This document shows positions 8,839 to 18,464 of a stretch of 64,000 nucleotides of DNA, one piece after another. Made by a program: the position numbers and the translations under genes. Every line of letters starts with the position of its first letter. The stretch's first letter is position 1. The stretch is from Microbacterium sp. Leaf320. Lineage in GTDB: Bacteria > Actinomycetota > Actinomycetes > Actinomycetales > Microbacteriaceae. The stretch is taken from the NCBI RefSeq assembly GCF_001423485.1, contig NZ_LMOD01000002.1, forward strand, positions 336,539-400,538. The letters run 5' to 3'. Under the pieces are notes generated by a model. That model saw only the letters and a list, made by a program, of their open reading frames with translations. It was not told where the DNA came from and searched no databases.

Positions 8839-9249
8839 TCACAGACCGATCTGCGTACGCCGCGCCGCCCCCGCCCCGCGGTGCGCCGTCACCTCGATCT
8901 CGGCCTTGTACTCGCCCGCGAGCGGGCTGCGCGTCATGGTGAGCGCCGGGTCGATGCCGCGGAACACCTCGCCGAGCACCTCGATCGTCTCGTCCTGATC
9001 GGACGCATCGGGAACGAAGACCTGGATCCGGACGACATCGGAGAGCGATGAATCCACGGCGGCGAGCGCCCGCGCGACGGTGGCGATCGCGAGGCGCAGC
9101 TGCTCTGCCGCCGTGTCCGGCAGGGTCCTCGTCTCGTAGTCGATGCCGGCGGTGTTCGAGACGAAGATCCAGTCGCCGATCGCGACCGCCCGCGAGTAGC
9201 TCGCGAGGGTCTCGAACTTGCTTCCGCTCTTCACACTGGTGATGATCAA
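8839..9249 (-). CDS. RidA/YjgF family protein
   Basis: A 136-residue RidA-type protein with a TTG start at 9249. Recognisable blocks are GDWIFVSNTAG, AAEQLRLAIATVARALAAVD, VVRIQVFV and the ending KAEIEVTAHRGA. RidA enzymes hydrolyse reactive enamines and imines formed when amine oxidases or PLP enzymes release 2-imino acids. That fits its place as last gene of an operon with an FAD amine oxidase and an ornithine-cyclodeaminase-like protein. The catalytic Arg of canonical RidA, normally before the V-region, is not obvious, so it may belong to a Rid subfamily with another role. Confidence 0.85.
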   Translation of the reverse strand: MIITSVKSGSKFETLASYSRAVAIGDWIFVSNTAGIDYETRTLPDTAAEQLRLAIATVARALAAVDSSLSDVVRIQVFVPDASDQDETIEVLGEVFRGIDPALTMTRSPLAGEYKAEIEVTAHRGAGAARRTQIGL

Positions 9250-9266
9250 CGGTTCCGTCTTTCGTG

Positions 9267-10478
9267 TCAGTGGCCCTGGAGGACCGGATAGTCGTCTGCG
9301 AGGACAAGATCGTCGGCGCGCGCCTGAGCACGGCGCCGGTGGTGACCGAGCGTGAAAAGGGGGTGCTGCAGCGCACTCGACCCGCTCTCGGCGAGCTGCG
9401 CCAGTACTCGCCCGTAGGCGGGCGAGAACTTGAAGCCGTTGCCGGAGAACCCGGCTCCGATGACGATCCGCCCCGACTCGGAGACGTCGAGGATCGGGAC
9501 ATGATCAGCCGTCGTCGACTCCGGGTGGATGGACGACCGGACCACCTCGGGCAGGATGCCGGGGAACATCCGGGTGGCGATCGCCGTGCAGCTCCGCAGT
9601 TCCGCACGCGACAGTTCGCGGGGCTCTGTGTCGGGGTCCTCGATCGTGTCGATACGAGTCGTGGGGGCGATCTTGACCGAGTAGCCGTCGAGCGTGGGGA
9701 CGCCGAAGGCATGGTCGCCGTCCAGGTCGCGCATCCAGCAGGGGAAGCGGTCAGGGGCGAACTGGCTGATGTCCTCCGGCATGAACCACGTGAGCGGGAT
9801 GGCGATCGCGCTCACCAGATCCCGCAGCTCCGGCACGATCCTCGTCGTCCACGCGCCGGTCGTCACGATCACCCTCTGCGCGTGGATGATCCCCTCGGAT
9901 GTCGAGATCACGACACCGCTCTCGCCCTCATCGATGCCGAGCACCGGGGTGTTGTACAGGATCTCCGCCCCGCGCCTGATCGCGGCCCGCTGCGCGGCCG
10001 CCACCGCCAGCTCTGAGCGCAACCCGCCGCCGAGCACGTCGATGATCCCGATGTCGCCGTCCTCGACGGTGAACTGCGGATACTCCCGGCGGAGCTCCGC
10101 CGCATCGAGGAACCGGTGCGGCAGATCGCCCTCCACGATCGATCGCTGCGTGGACTCGAGGAACGGATGTCCCTCCGGCGCGACCGCGAGGACGCCGGTC
10201 TTCAGCAGCAGCTGGCGGCCGGTCTCACGCTCCAGCTCGGTCCACAGCGCCCTGGCCTCGAGAGCAGCTGCCGTGTAGAGCGCGCCCTCCTTGTTCGCCG
10301 CACGGAACAGACGCGACTCACCGGCGAACGCTGCATGGCCGTGCGCCGGTCCGTACTGCTCGATGCCCAGCACCGACAGCCCCGTCGATTTCGCGAGGTG
10401 CCACAGCGCCATCGATCCCATGGAGCCTGCACCCACCACCGCGACGTCGACGGTCCGGATGACCTCTGCCGCACTCAT
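9267..10478 (-). CDS. FAD-dependent amine oxidase (SolA/MSOX type)
   Basis: About 403 residues. The N-terminus has the dinucleotide-binding motif VVGAGSMGSMALWHLA. The HGAAFAGESR-like segment (HAAFAGESRLFRAA) matches the flavin site of monomeric sarcosine oxidase and N-methyl-tryptophan oxidase. The C-terminal IVIGAGFSGNGFKFSPAYG segment holds the FAD-contacting region and resembles the sarcosine oxidase GFSGHGFKF motif. Cys for covalent FAD is not seen at the usual place. The enzyme probably oxidises a secondary or primary amine to an imine, giving H2O2. ATG at 10478 overlaps the stop of the upstream gene as ATGA; downstream RidA would deal with the imine. Confidence 0.9.
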   Translation of the reverse strand: MSAAEVIRTVDVAVVGAGSMGSMALWHLAKSTGLSVLGIEQYGPAHGHAAFAGESRLFRAANKEGALYTAAALEARALWTELERETGRQLLLKTGVLAVAPEGHPFLESTQRSIVEGDLPHRFLDAAELRREYPQFTVEDGDIGIIDVLGGGLRSELAVAAAQRAAIRRGAEILYNTPVLGIDEGESGVVISTSEGIIHAQRVIVTTGAWTTRIVPELRDLVSAIAIPLTWFMPEDISQFAPDRFPCWMRDLDGDHAFGVPTLDGYSVKIAPTTRIDTIEDPDTEPRELSRAELRSCTAIATRMFPGILPEVVRSSIHPESTTADHVPILDVSESGRIVIGAGFSGNGFKFSPAYGRVLAQLAESGSSALQHPLFTLGHHRRRAQARADDLVLADDYPVLQGH

Positions 10479-11665
10479 GCGAGAGCCGGCTCGGTCCACA
10501 GGTTCAGCTTCTGGCCGATGCCGCGCTCCAGGGCGTTGCGGTACACCTTCGTCCCCCACGCGACGTCCTCCACCGGCATCCCGCCGACCGACATGATGAC
10601 GATCTCGTCGTCGCTCTGCCGACCGGGCCGCTTTCCGGAGACGACGTCGCCGATGTCGACGAGCTCGTCACGGGAGAGCTCCCCGGCCTTCACGAGATCC
10701 ATCCACTTCTGCCCGACCATCGGAATGTGCTCGAACGACGGCTTCGGAAACTCCTCGTACCAGGTCTCGTACAACCCGTACGCATCGACGACCTTCGTGA
10801 TGTCGCTGTCCAGCAGCGAGTCGTCGGTGTTGCACAGGGACGGCATCGCGAAGAACGCCCCTGGCGTGATCCACTCCCGCTGGATCGTGGGGTAGTTCTC
10901 CGACCCGCCGGCACCGGTGCCCGTGGTGCAGAAGCTCACCAGGTCGCTCCCCCGGACGACGTCCTCGATCGAGTCGACGACCTCGATCGTAGTGATCGTC
11001 GGGAACTCCTCGCGCACCCACTCCTGGAAGCGCGCGAGGCTCTCCGCCCCTCGCCCCTTGATCTTCAGCGTGTCGATCAGCGGGCACGCATCCATGAAGG
11101 CCAGGAGCACCGTGCGTGCCATGACGCCGGGCCCGGCGATCCCCGCGACGCGCGAGTCCTTGCGGGCGAAGTGCCGCGCGCCGACCCCCGGCACGGCGCC
11201 GGTCCGGTATGCCGACAGCAGGTTCGCCGACATGAACGCGAGTGGTGCCCCGGTGTCGGTGTCGTTGAGCGTGAACATGAGGATCGACCGCGGCAGACCC
11301 TTCTCGCGGTTGGCGATGTTGGATCCGTACCACTTGACGCCGGTCGTCTGGAAGTCTCCGCCGAGGTACGCCGGCATCGCCATGAACCGTCGGTCCTCAG
11401 TGGGCACCGGCATGTTCGGGAACGGCGACGTCTCGGGGAAAGTCATCATCGCGCCGTGCGAATCGTTGCTCTCACCGGTCATGCGGTAGTCGCCGGCGGC
11501 GAACAGCGCGAACATCTCCTCCATGGTGTCGACGCACTGGTGCATATCGGTCACTCCGGCCGCGATCATGTCGGCTTCGGAGAGATAGAGGAAATCCACG
11601 TGGGGCAGGGGCATGACGGTCCTTGTCGTCGAGGGGGTGGGGGAGAGTGTGTCGGTCGCGCTCAT
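10475..11665 (-). CDS. Ornithine cyclodeaminase/mu-crystallin family protein (tyramine oxidase subunit B-like)
   Basis: About 396 residues of the ornithine cyclodeaminase/mu-crystallin fold. Typical segments are LSEADMIAAGVT, GVKWYGSN, FMSANLLSAYRTGAVPGVGA, the nucleotide-binding GIAGPGVMARTVLLAF and DLVSFCTTGTG. Its length and its long C-terminal part match proteins annotated as tyramine oxidase subunit B. Members bind NAD and either cyclise or reduce imino acids. It sits between an APC permease and an FAD amine oxidase, so it probably processes an amine-derived imine. An alternative ATG at 11614 has an AAGGA site and gives a protein 17 residues shorter. Confidence 0.85.
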   Translation of the reverse strand: MSATDTLSPTPSTTRTVMPLPHVDFLYLSEADMIAAGVTDMHQCVDTMEEMFALFAAGDYRMTGESNDSHGAMMTFPETSPFPNMPVPTEDRRFMAMPAYLGGDFQTTGVKWYGSNIANREKGLPRSILMFTLNDTDTGAPLAFMSANLLSAYRTGAVPGVGARHFARKDSRVAGIAGPGVMARTVLLAFMDACPLIDTLKIKGRGAESLARFQEWVREEFPTITTIEVVDSIEDVVRGSDLVSFCTTGTGAGGSENYPTIQREWITPGAFFAMPSLCNTDDSLLDSDITKVVDAYGLYETWYEEFPKPSFEHIPMVGQKWMDLVKAGELSRDELVDIGDVVSGKRPGRQSDDEIVIMSVGGMPVEDVAWGTKVYRNALERGIGQKLNLWTEPALA

Positions 11666-11673
11666 GGTGCGCC

Positions 11674-13146
11674 TCAGCCGGCGATGGCGTCGGTGAGCTT
11701 GGCGTATGCCGCGGGCCTGCGGGCTCTGATCCACGCGGCCTGGGCGTACCCGATGAGGGGGAAGACGATCACCAGCCCGAGCAGACTCCAGCTGACCGCG
11801 CCGAACACGGGCGCGCCTGTGCCATCCGTATCGCCGACCATGATCGGGAAGTAGACGACGATCATGACCACGGAGAGCACCAGGCCGATGAAACCGAGCA
11901 CGGGGGCGATCACGGTGTTCCAGATCCTCCGGTCCTTGCGTGTCCTCGCGAAGTAGACGATGACCGCGATCGAGGTGACTGCCATCAGGAGGGCGATGGC
12001 CACGGTCGCGACCCCGGCGAACCAGGTGAACACCTGCAGCACCGGGTCGAGCTGCAGAACGGCGAACAGCGCGACGAGAACGATCGCGGTGATGCTCTGC
12101 ACGAGCGAGGACACGTGCGGAGACATGTGCCGGGGGTGCACGGCGCCCACCCGGTCGGGCAGCACGCCGGCGCCTGCCATGGAGTACTGGTAACGGGCGA
12201 CGACGTTGTGGAAAGACAGCACGCAGGCGAACATCGCGGTGATGAGGAGGATGTTCGTGATGATCTCGCCGGTGGGGCCGAGGTACGCCGACATCGTGCG
12301 GAGGATGAGCGTTCCCGGGTCGGCCGCGGCCTCCTCCAGGATGTTCGAGGGACCCCACGCCATGACGAGGCCCCATGAGGCGAGGGTGTAGAACACACCG
12401 ACGCCGATCACGGCCATATAGGTGGCGCGGGGGATCGTGCGGTCGGGATCGCGCGCCTCGCTGCGGAAGACGGCGGTCGCCTCGAACCCGATGAAGGCGG
12501 CGATCGCCATCATGAGGCCGACGCCGGGGGAACCGCTCGCGACGTTCTTCGGCTCGAACGGCGCCAGGCTCAGACCTTCGGGGCCGCCGGAGATCACGAC
12601 CGCGGCAACGAGAAGGAGGACGATTCCGACCTCGGCGCAGAGCAGGACGCCGAGCACCTTGCTGGACAGATCGATGTGGCGATAGCCGAGGAACCCGACG
12701 AGCGCGACGACGGCGATCGAGTACAGCCACCATGGGAGCGTGATGCCGAACCCCTCGAATGTGAAGCTCAGCACGTAGCCCATGTACCCGTACACGGACA
12801 CCTGGATCGTCGTATACGTGAGCATCGCGATCCAGGCGGACGCGAGACCGGTCGAGCGTCCGAGGCCATATCCGACGTAGGTGAAGAACGCCCCGGGGTT
12901 GGGGACGTGCTTGGCCATCGCCGAGACGCCGACGGCGAAGAGCACGAGAACGACGGCGCTGATCGCATACAGCGCCGGGAACCCCGACCCGTTGCCGAGC
13001 AGGATGCCGAGTGGGGCCGACCCGCCGATGACAGTCAGGGGCGAGGCGGCGGCGACGACCATGAAGACGATCGCCGTAGCACCGAGCGATCCCGACAGGA
13101 CCTTCTTCGGGGAGGCCTCGGTGGCGCTGGGCTGAATCTGGACCAT
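11674..13146 (-). CDS. APC family amino acid/amine permease
   Basis: About 490 residues with some 12 membrane helices. The first helix contains the APC-family signature VVAAASPLTVIGG. Other family blocks are GAFFTYVGYGLGRSTG and FIGFEATAVFRSEARDPDRTIPRATY, the usual region between helices 5 and 6. It imports an amine or amino acid by proton coupling. First gene of the minus-strand operon with the ornithine-cyclodeaminase-like protein, FAD oxidase and RidA. ATG at 13146 was chosen because AGAAGG stands seven bases upstream; a TTG two codons earlier is the alternative. A palindrome at 13199-13214 lies just upstream. Confidence 0.9.
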   Translation of the reverse strand: MVQIQPSATEASPKKVLSGSLGATAIVFMVVAAASPLTVIGGSAPLGILLGNGSGFPALYAISAVVLVLFAVGVSAMAKHVPNPGAFFTYVGYGLGRSTGLASAWIAMLTYTTIQVSVYGYMGYVLSFTFEGFGITLPWWLYSIAVVALVGFLGYRHIDLSSKVLGVLLCAEVGIVLLLVAAVVISGGPEGLSLAPFEPKNVASGSPGVGLMMAIAAFIGFEATAVFRSEARDPDRTIPRATYMAVIGVGVFYTLASWGLVMAWGPSNILEEAAADPGTLILRTMSAYLGPTGEIITNILLITAMFACVLSFHNVVARYQYSMAGAGVLPDRVGAVHPRHMSPHVSSLVQSITAIVLVALFAVLQLDPVLQVFTWFAGVATVAIALLMAVTSIAVIVYFARTRKDRRIWNTVIAPVLGFIGLVLSVVMIVVYFPIMVGDTDGTGAPVFGAVSWSLLGLVIVFPLIGYAQAAWIRARRPAAYAKLTDAIAG

Positions 13147-13198
13147 GTGCAAACCCTTCTGAGAGAAGCGGAGTGGAGCGGTTCACCCACCCTGCCGC

Positions 13199-13214
13199 GG
13201 CGGGATTTCCCGCC
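13199..13214. promoter_or_regulatory. GGCGGGA-TT-TCCCGCC palindrome in the divergent permease promoter region
   Basis: A perfect 7-bp inverted repeat with a 2-base centre, 53 bases upstream of the permease start at 13146 and within the 237-base gap between two divergent permease genes. It is a possible binding site for the IclR regulator encoded at 14892, but GC-rich palindromes also arise by chance, so the call is tentative. Confidence 0.35.
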
Positions 13215-13383
13215 CGTCTCGCCGGAGTGACGTCTGCGGTCGCCGCGAACGGGACACTCGAATACGGGCTGTCTCATTCGGGCGAGATCTGCGCGAAACA
13301 CGACTGAAGCGTCCCTGCAACCGATCGCTCGTAGCCTCTTCCCATCGCGCAGCAGCGTTCATCGCGCAACAGGCGGAGGCCCC

Positions 13384-14895
13384 ATGTCTGCACTGGAAGA
13401 GGCGATCGAGCGCCCGCAGACCGTGCGCTCGTTCGCCGCGCGCTCACCGTTGCACGGGCTGGACAGACACACCGTGGGTTTCGCCGACGTCCTCGCGCAA
13501 TCGGTCGCGGCCGTCGCCCCAGCGGCCGCCTCGGCGATGGCGGTGCTGCTGGTGGCGGACCTGGCGGGCGGCGCCACCGTCCTCGTGATGGCCCTCGCCA
13601 TGATCATCACGTTCCTGGTCGCTCGGACGATCAACCAGTTCACTCGTCGATTCGCCGCCAGCGGCTCGCTGTACACCTACGCGGCGCGCGGACTCGGCGC
13701 GGCGGGCGGACTCGCGACCGGTGCAGCGATCCTCGTCGGGTATGCCTTCATCTCGATCTTCGCTCTTCTGGGCGGCGCCCATTATGCGACCATGCTCGTG
13801 ACCCGACTGTGGCCTCAGCTCGCCGCGATGCCGATCGCCCTGGGCGCTCTCGTCGCCGAAGCAGCGGTGCTCGCGATCGTTCTCGTGCGCGGCATCCGCC
13901 TCTCATCCCGAGTCGCGCTCGTCGTCGAACTCGTCTCCGTCGCGCTGATCCTGTTGCTGATGATCGTGCTCCTCGTGCACATCGGACCGCTCCAGCCGGC
14001 GGCGATCTTCTCGGCAGACGGCATCTCCGTGGCCGGCGTCGCCGGCGGTGCCGTTCTCGCGATCACCGCGTTCGTGGGGTTCGAGAGCTCCGCGACGCTC
14101 GGCGTCGAATCCCGCTCGCCGCTGAAGAACATCCCTCGCGCCATCGTGTGGAGCGTCGGCGTCGCCGGAGTGTTCTACCTCATCGCCGCCTACACGCAGA
14201 TCGCAGGAGCCGCCGCGATCGGGGGGACGGCATCGGTCGCGCTCCTCGACGATCTCGCGTCGCGTTTCGGCCTCTCCGCATGGGCCGCCGTGGCGGACGT
14301 CGGCATCGCCACCTCGGGTCTGGCCTGCGCGATCGCCTCGACGACCGCCCTCACTCGTATCGTGTTCGCGCTCGCCCGCGACGGTGTCCTCCCCGCCCGG
14401 CTCGGCCGCACGCACGGGCGCCACCGCACTCCGATCGGCGCGGTCGTCGTCGCGGTCCCGCCGATCGTCCTCGCACCGATCGTGATCGTCGCGGCCGGCG
14501 TGTCACCGTGGGACGCGATGAAGGCCGTCCTGCTGATCTCGGCAGCGGGCTACATCGTCGCCTACGTGCTGGTCTGCATCGCCGCTCCCCTGTTCCTGCG
14601 CCGTATCGGGGAGGTCACCGTCGGTTCCATCATCGCCGCCGTCAGCGCGGCGGCGGCGCTTGCGGCATGCCTGACGGTCTATCTCGTCGCGGAGGCGGCC
14701 GCGGGAAACCCCGGGGTCTGGTTCGCCCTCGGCTTCGCCCTGATCGCGGCGGTGCTGATCCGGTGGCGCCGGCGCTCGCCTCTCGGCGAGGTCGGGCGCT
14801 ACGACGAGCCGGTCGCCGCCCACGTGCTCGGCGGCGTGGCCCGCACCGGCGGCGGTAGCGCACACGGGGGCGAACCGGGGGACGCCGACGGATGA
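13384..14895 (+). CDS. APC family amino acid/amine permease
   Basis: A 503-residue protein with about 12 membrane helices. Family marks are GLDRHTVGFADVLAQSVAAVAP at the first helix (positions 21-42), GGSLYTY-like ASGSLYTYAARGLGAAGG, and FVGFESSATLGVESRSPLKNIPRA at residues 235-258. GGCGGAGG is found six bases before the ATG. It is divergent from the other permease at 11674-13146 and shares its gap. Its stop overlaps the ATG of the IclR regulator gene (ATGA), so transporter and regulator are co-translated. Substrate unknown; amines or amino acids are likely from context. Confidence 0.9.
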   Translation: MSALEEAIERPQTVRSFAARSPLHGLDRHTVGFADVLAQSVAAVAPAAASAMAVLLVADLAGGATVLVMALAMIITFLVARTINQFTRRFAASGSLYTYAARGLGAAGGLATGAAILVGYAFISIFALLGGAHYATMLVTRLWPQLAAMPIALGALVAEAAVLAIVLVRGIRLSSRVALVVELVSVALILLLMIVLLVHIGPLQPAAIFSADGISVAGVAGGAVLAITAFVGFESSATLGVESRSPLKNIPRAIVWSVGVAGVFYLIAAYTQIAGAAAIGGTASVALLDDLASRFGLSAWAAVADVGIATSGLACAIASTTALTRIVFALARDGVLPARLGRTHGRHRTPIGAVVVAVPPIVLAPIVIVAAGVSPWDAMKAVLLISAAGYIVAYVLVCIAAPLFLRRIGEVTVGSIIAAVSAAAALAACLTVYLVAEAAAGNPGVWFALGFALIAAVLIRWRRRSPLGEVGRYDEPVAAHVLGGVARTGGGSAHGGEPGDADG

Positions 14896-15575
14896 CGGCT
14901 GGCGACGCGGTATCGATCACGGCCCGCCAGCCCGCCGCCATCCACAGCGCGCTGTCGATGCTGGAGGCCGTCGCTGCGATGGGTGCCGGCGTCACAGCGC
15001 GGCAGCTGGCCGAGCGGCTCGGAATACCGCGCGCAACCACCTATCGCCTGCTCAACCTGCTGGTGCAGGACGAATACCTCGTCCGGACGCCGGATCTCAC
15101 CGGATTCGCCCTGGGCACGAAGGTGGCGCTGCTGGCCGGCAGCATCGGCGTCGAGCGCATCCCGCGCGCCGCACGGGACGTCCTCGAGCGCACCAGGGCG
15201 AGCGCGAGGGGCGGCATCCACCTCGTGCTCTATCGTGACGACCGGGTCGTCGTCGCCGATGAGGATCCCGACTTCCCCCTCTCGAATCGGCAGGGTCTGC
15301 AGCAGGAGCCCACCCGCTACGCCCTCGGCCTGCTGCCCCTGGTCGTGCGCGGCGAGACCGTCGCCGGCGACCTGGTCACCGAGCTCCGCTCGCAGGGGGT
15401 GATCCGCGCCCGCGACGGTCAGCGTGGCTGCCTGGCCGCGCCGATCACCGACGCCTCCGGCACGCTCGCCGGAGCGCTCTCCTATTCGGGTCCGCGCCGG
15501 CAGATCGACAGCTCCGACTCGATCGCCCTCTCCCTCGTCGCGGCTGCGCGGGAGCTCGGGCCGCTCCTGACGTAG
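14892..15575 (+). CDS. IclR family transcriptional regulator
   Basis: A 227-residue regulator. An N-terminal winged helix (residues 15-75) shows VTARQLAERLGIPRATTYRLL, with GIPRATTYRLL as the recognition helix. An IclR-type effector-binding half follows, with LVLYRDDRVVVADE and RYALGLLPLVV. The effector domain is shorter than the usual 170-180 residues, ending shortly after SYSGPRRQ. Coupled by ATGA to the upstream permease. It probably senses the transported amine or a product and controls the two divergent permease operons; that target assignment is inference. Confidence 0.85.
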   Translation: MTAGDAVSITARQPAAIHSALSMLEAVAAMGAGVTARQLAERLGIPRATTYRLLNLLVQDEYLVRTPDLTGFALGTKVALLAGSIGVERIPRAARDVLERTRASARGGIHLVLYRDDRVVVADEDPDFPLSNRQGLQQEPTRYALGLLPLVVRGETVAGDLVTELRSQGVIRARDGQRGCLAAPITDASGTLAGALSYSGPRRQIDSSDSIALSLVAAARELGPLLT

Positions 15576-15659
15576 ACCCCGTCATCCGCCCGGGCCGATG
15601 GCCACGGCATCCCCCGGTAGACTGGCCGTGCCCCGCCGGACCCTCATCTAGGAGTGCGC

Positions 15660-17990
15660 GTGACCACCGCCCCTGCACCTGCCCACAAGCACGTCCCCGA
15701 CTCCGTCGAGAACGCCACCGCGACTCCGGAGAAGGAGCAGCCGTACGCAGCGCTGGGCCTCAAGGACGACGAGTACGCCCGCATCAGGGAGATCCTGGGC
15801 CGCCGCCCGACCTCCGGCGAGCTGGCCATGTACTCCGTCATGTGGTCGGAGCACTGCTCGTACAAGTCGTCGAAGAACTACCTGCGCCGCTTCGGCCAGA
15901 AGGTCTCCGACGAGATGAAGGAGCGCCTGATGGTGGGCATGGGCCAGAACGCGGGCGTCATCGACGTCGGCGAGGGCTGGGCCGTCACCTTCAAGGCCGA
16001 GTCGCACAACCACCCCTCGTTCATCGAGCCTTTCCAGGGCGCCGCGACCGGCGTCGGCGGCATCGTCCGCGACATCATCTCGATGGGCGCACGCCCGGTC
16101 GCGGTCATGGACGCCCTGCGCTTCGGCGCGATCGACCACCCCGACACGGCCCGCGTCGTGCACGGCGTGACCAGCGGCATCAGCTTCTACGGCAACTGCC
16201 TGGGACTGCCGAACATCGGCGGCGAGACGGTCTTCGACTCCGTCTACCAGGCCAACCCGCTCGTCAACGCGCTCGCGGTCGGCGTGCTCCGCCACGAAGA
16301 CCTCAAGCTCGCGAACGCCACCGGCGTCGGCAACAAGGTCGTGCTGTTCGGCGCCCGCACGGGTGGCGACGGCATCGGCGGCGCCAGCATCCTGGCATCC
16401 GACTCGTTCGACAGCACCGGACCCACCAAGCGCCCCGCGGTGCAGGTGGGCGACCCGTTCGCCGAGAAGGTGCTCATCGAGTGCTGCCTCGAGCTGTACC
16501 GCGACGAGCTCGTCGAGGCCATCCAAGACCTCGGTGCTGCAGGGATCTCGTGCGCGACCAGCGAGCTCGCGGCCAACGGCAACAGCGGCATGAAGGTCTC
16601 GCTCGACAACGTCCTGCTGCGCGACCCGTCGCTCACGGCTGAGGAGATCCTCATGTCGGAGTCGCAGGAGCGCATGATGGCGATCGTCGCCCCCGAGAAG
16701 CTCGACGCGTTCCTCGCGGTCGTCGAGAAGTGGGACGTCGAGACGTCGGTGCTCGGTGAGGTCACCGGCGACGGCCGCCTCATCATCGACTGGCAGGGCG
16801 AGCGCATCGTCGACGTCGACCCCTCGACCGTCGCGGTCGACGGCCCGGTCTACGACCGTCCCGTCGCGTACCCGACGTGGATCGATGCGCTGCAGGCGGA
16901 TGCCGCCGAGAACCTCCCCCGTTCGAATGACCCCGAGGTGCTGCGCGAGCAGTTCCTGAACCTGGTCGCCTCGCCGAACCTCGCCGACACCCGCTGGATC
17001 ACCAACCAGTACGACTACTACGTGCTCGGCAACACGGCCCTCTCGTTCCCCGACGACGCCGGCATGATCCGCGTCGACGAGGAGTCGGGCCTGGGCTTCG
17101 CGATCTCGACCGACGCCAACGGCCGCTACTGCCAGCTCGACCCGTACGCTGGCGCGCAGCTGGCCCTCGCCGAGGCCTACCGCAACGTCGCCGTCACCGG
17201 AGCGGTTCCGACCGCGATCACCGACTGCCTGAACTTCGGCTCTCCCGAGAACCCCGAGGTCATGTGGCAGTTCGGCCAGACCGTCGACGGCCTCGCAGAC
17301 GGATGCTACGAGCTCGGCACCCCGGTCACCGGCGGCAACGTCTCGTTCTACAACCAGACCGGCGACGTGCCGATCCACCCGACCCCGCTCGTCGGCGTGC
17401 TCGGCATCATCGACGACGTCTCGCGCCGCATCCCCTCTGGGTGGCAGGACGAGGGCCAGAACATCTACCTGCTCGGCACGACCTCGACCGAGCTCTCGGG
17501 TTCGGCATGGGCCGAGACGGTGCACCAGCACCTCGGCGGACTGCCCCCGAAGGTCGACCTCGCAGGCGAGAAGCGCCTCGCGGGTCTGCTGGGCGCTGCC
17601 CGTGACGAGTGGCTGATCTCGTCGGCACACGACGTGTCTGAGGGTGGCCTGGCGCAGGCTCTCGCCGAGGGCGTCTCGCGCTTCGGCGTCGGCGCACGCG
17701 TCTGGCTGAACGAGATCATCGAACGAGACGGCGTGGATGCCGCATCCGCACTGTTCTCCGAGTCGACCGGTCGCGTCATCGTGACGGTTCCCCGCGAGGA
17801 CGACGTGAAGTTCCGCGGGCTCTGCGAAGGACGCGACTACCCGGTGATGCGCATCGGCGTGACCGACTCCGAGGGCGACAAGCTCGAGGTGCAGGACGTC
17901 TTCACGGTTCCGATCGCCGAGATCCGCGAGCGCTCGCAGGCCACGCTGCCCGCCGCCTTCGGCCCGACGGTCACGGAGCCGGTCAGCTGA
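15660..17990 (+). CDS. purL: Phosphoribosylformylglycinamidine synthase subunit PurL
   Basis: About 776 residues, the length of stand-alone PurL of the PurSQL complex. It converts FGAR, glutamine-derived ammonia and ATP into FGAM in purine synthesis. Landmarks are [47 protein letters not shown], the [13 protein letters not shown] loop, [12 protein letters not shown] and [15 protein letters not shown] at 15660 was chosen because AGGAG stands six bases upstream; an earlier in-frame GTG at 15654 is too close to that site. purS and purQ are not next to it here. A dispersed repeat and a one-helix peptide gene follow directly. Confidence 0.97.
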   Translation: MTTAPAPAHKHVPDSVENATATPEKEQPYAALGLKDDEYARIREILGRRPTSGELAMYSVMWSEHCSYKSSKNYLRRFGQKVSDEMKERLMVGMGQNAGVIDVGEGWAVTFKAESHNHPSFIEPFQGAATGVGGIVRDIISMGARPVAVMDALRFGAIDHPDTARVVHGVTSGISFYGNCLGLPNIGGETVFDSVYQANPLVNALAVGVLRHEDLKLANATGVGNKVVLFGARTGGDGIGGASILASDSFDSTGPTKRPAVQVGDPFAEKVLIECCLELYRDELVEAIQDLGAAGISCATSELAANGNSGMKVSLDNVLLRDPSLTAEEILMSESQERMMAIVAPEKLDAFLAVVEKWDVETSVLGEVTGDGRLIIDWQGERIVDVDPSTVAVDGPVYDRPVAYPTWIDALQADAAENLPRSNDPEVLREQFLNLVASPNLADTRWITNQYDYYVLGNTALSFPDDAGMIRVDEESGLGFAISTDANGRYCQLDPYAGAQLALAEAYRNVAVTGAVPTAITDCLNFGSPENPEVMWQFGQTVDGLADGCYELGTPVTGGNVSFYNQTGDVPIHPTPLVGVLGIIDDVSRRIPSGWQDEGQNIYLLGTTSTELSGSAWAETVHQHLGGLPPKVDLAGEKRLAGLLGAARDEWLISSAHDVSEGGLAQALAEGVSRFGVGARVWLNEIIERDGVDAASALFSESTGRVIVTVPREDDVKFRGLCEGRDYPVMRIGVTDSEGDKLEVQDVFTVPIAEIRERSQATLPAAFGPTVTEPVS

Positions 17991-17992
17991 CC

Positions 17993-18023
17993 GGTCGTTG
18001 AGCGAGCGAAGCGAGACGAGACG
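17993..18023 (+). repeat. GTCGTTGAGCGAG-type dispersed repeat
   Basis: GGTCGTTGAGCGAGCGAAGC followed by GAGACGAGACG, directly after the purL stop and ending at the start of the next small gene. The same word in variant form occurs in reverse at 45144-45180. Such GTCGTTGAGCGAG...GAGACGAAACG elements resemble small dispersed repeats of Microbacteriaceae genomes. Here the repeat supplies the leader of the next small gene. Confidence 0.6.
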
Positions 18024-18170
18024 ATGAACGAACTCAGCCGGCCCGACGACGACTACGGCGACCTCGGCGAGAAGCGCAACCGTCGCATCCGCATCGTCGC
18101 GTGGACGGTGATCATCGCACTGATCCTCGGTGGCGGCGGAGCGACCGTGATCACGCTGATCCTCGGCTGA
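18024..18170 (+). CDS. Small single-helix membrane peptide
   Basis: A 48-residue protein. The N-terminal half is charged and acidic-then-basic (MNELSRPDDDYGDLGEKRNR). The C-terminal half is one hydrophobic helix, from IVAWTVIIALILGGG to the end at LILG. Clear coding character and a good hydropathy boundary support it as a real gene. It lies 33 bases after purL and probably shares its transcript. No ribosome site stands out: the leader is the GTCGTTGAGCGAG repeat. Function unknown. Confidence 0.6.
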   Translation: MNELSRPDDDYGDLGEKRNRRIRIVAWTVIIALILGGGGATVITLILG

Positions 18171-18464
18171 GGTCGTCCGGAGTACGTGACCCGGGCCCGG
18201 GCACGACTTCGCCCCCCGGCCCCGGGCACGACTTCTGAGTCGACGGCCGACGCACCGGCGACCCCGGCCCTCGCCACGGCCCTCGCCACTGCCCTCGCCA
18301 CGGCGGGTCGGGGGCGGGTCCGAATCTGTGCTCGGCCGTGCACCGGCAACCGCTTCTGCACCGGCATCCCTGATCTGGGTTTCTTCACAGACCCCGGGAT
18401 CCGGCCTCGGAATGTAGGCACCCCCGCGAAGGATTCGAGGCATCACAGATCCAAGGGGGATGCC
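18171..18464. other. Intergenic region with GC-rich repeats
   Basis: It holds a perfect 12-bp palindrome CCCGGGCCCGGG (18190-18201) and two copies of CCCGGGCACGACTTC (18196-18210 and 18221-18235). Three near copies of CCCTCGCCACGG follow around 18266-18304. A frame crosses it in phase with the DUF2786 gene, but its composition is repeat-like, so I place that gene's start after it. AAGGGGGATGCC at the end serves the next gene. Confidence 0.5.

Noticed and set aside
18186..18464. An N-terminal extension of the DUF2786 gene
   Set aside because: The frame is open but runs over direct repeats and a palindrome; a good ribosome site precedes the ATG at 18465.
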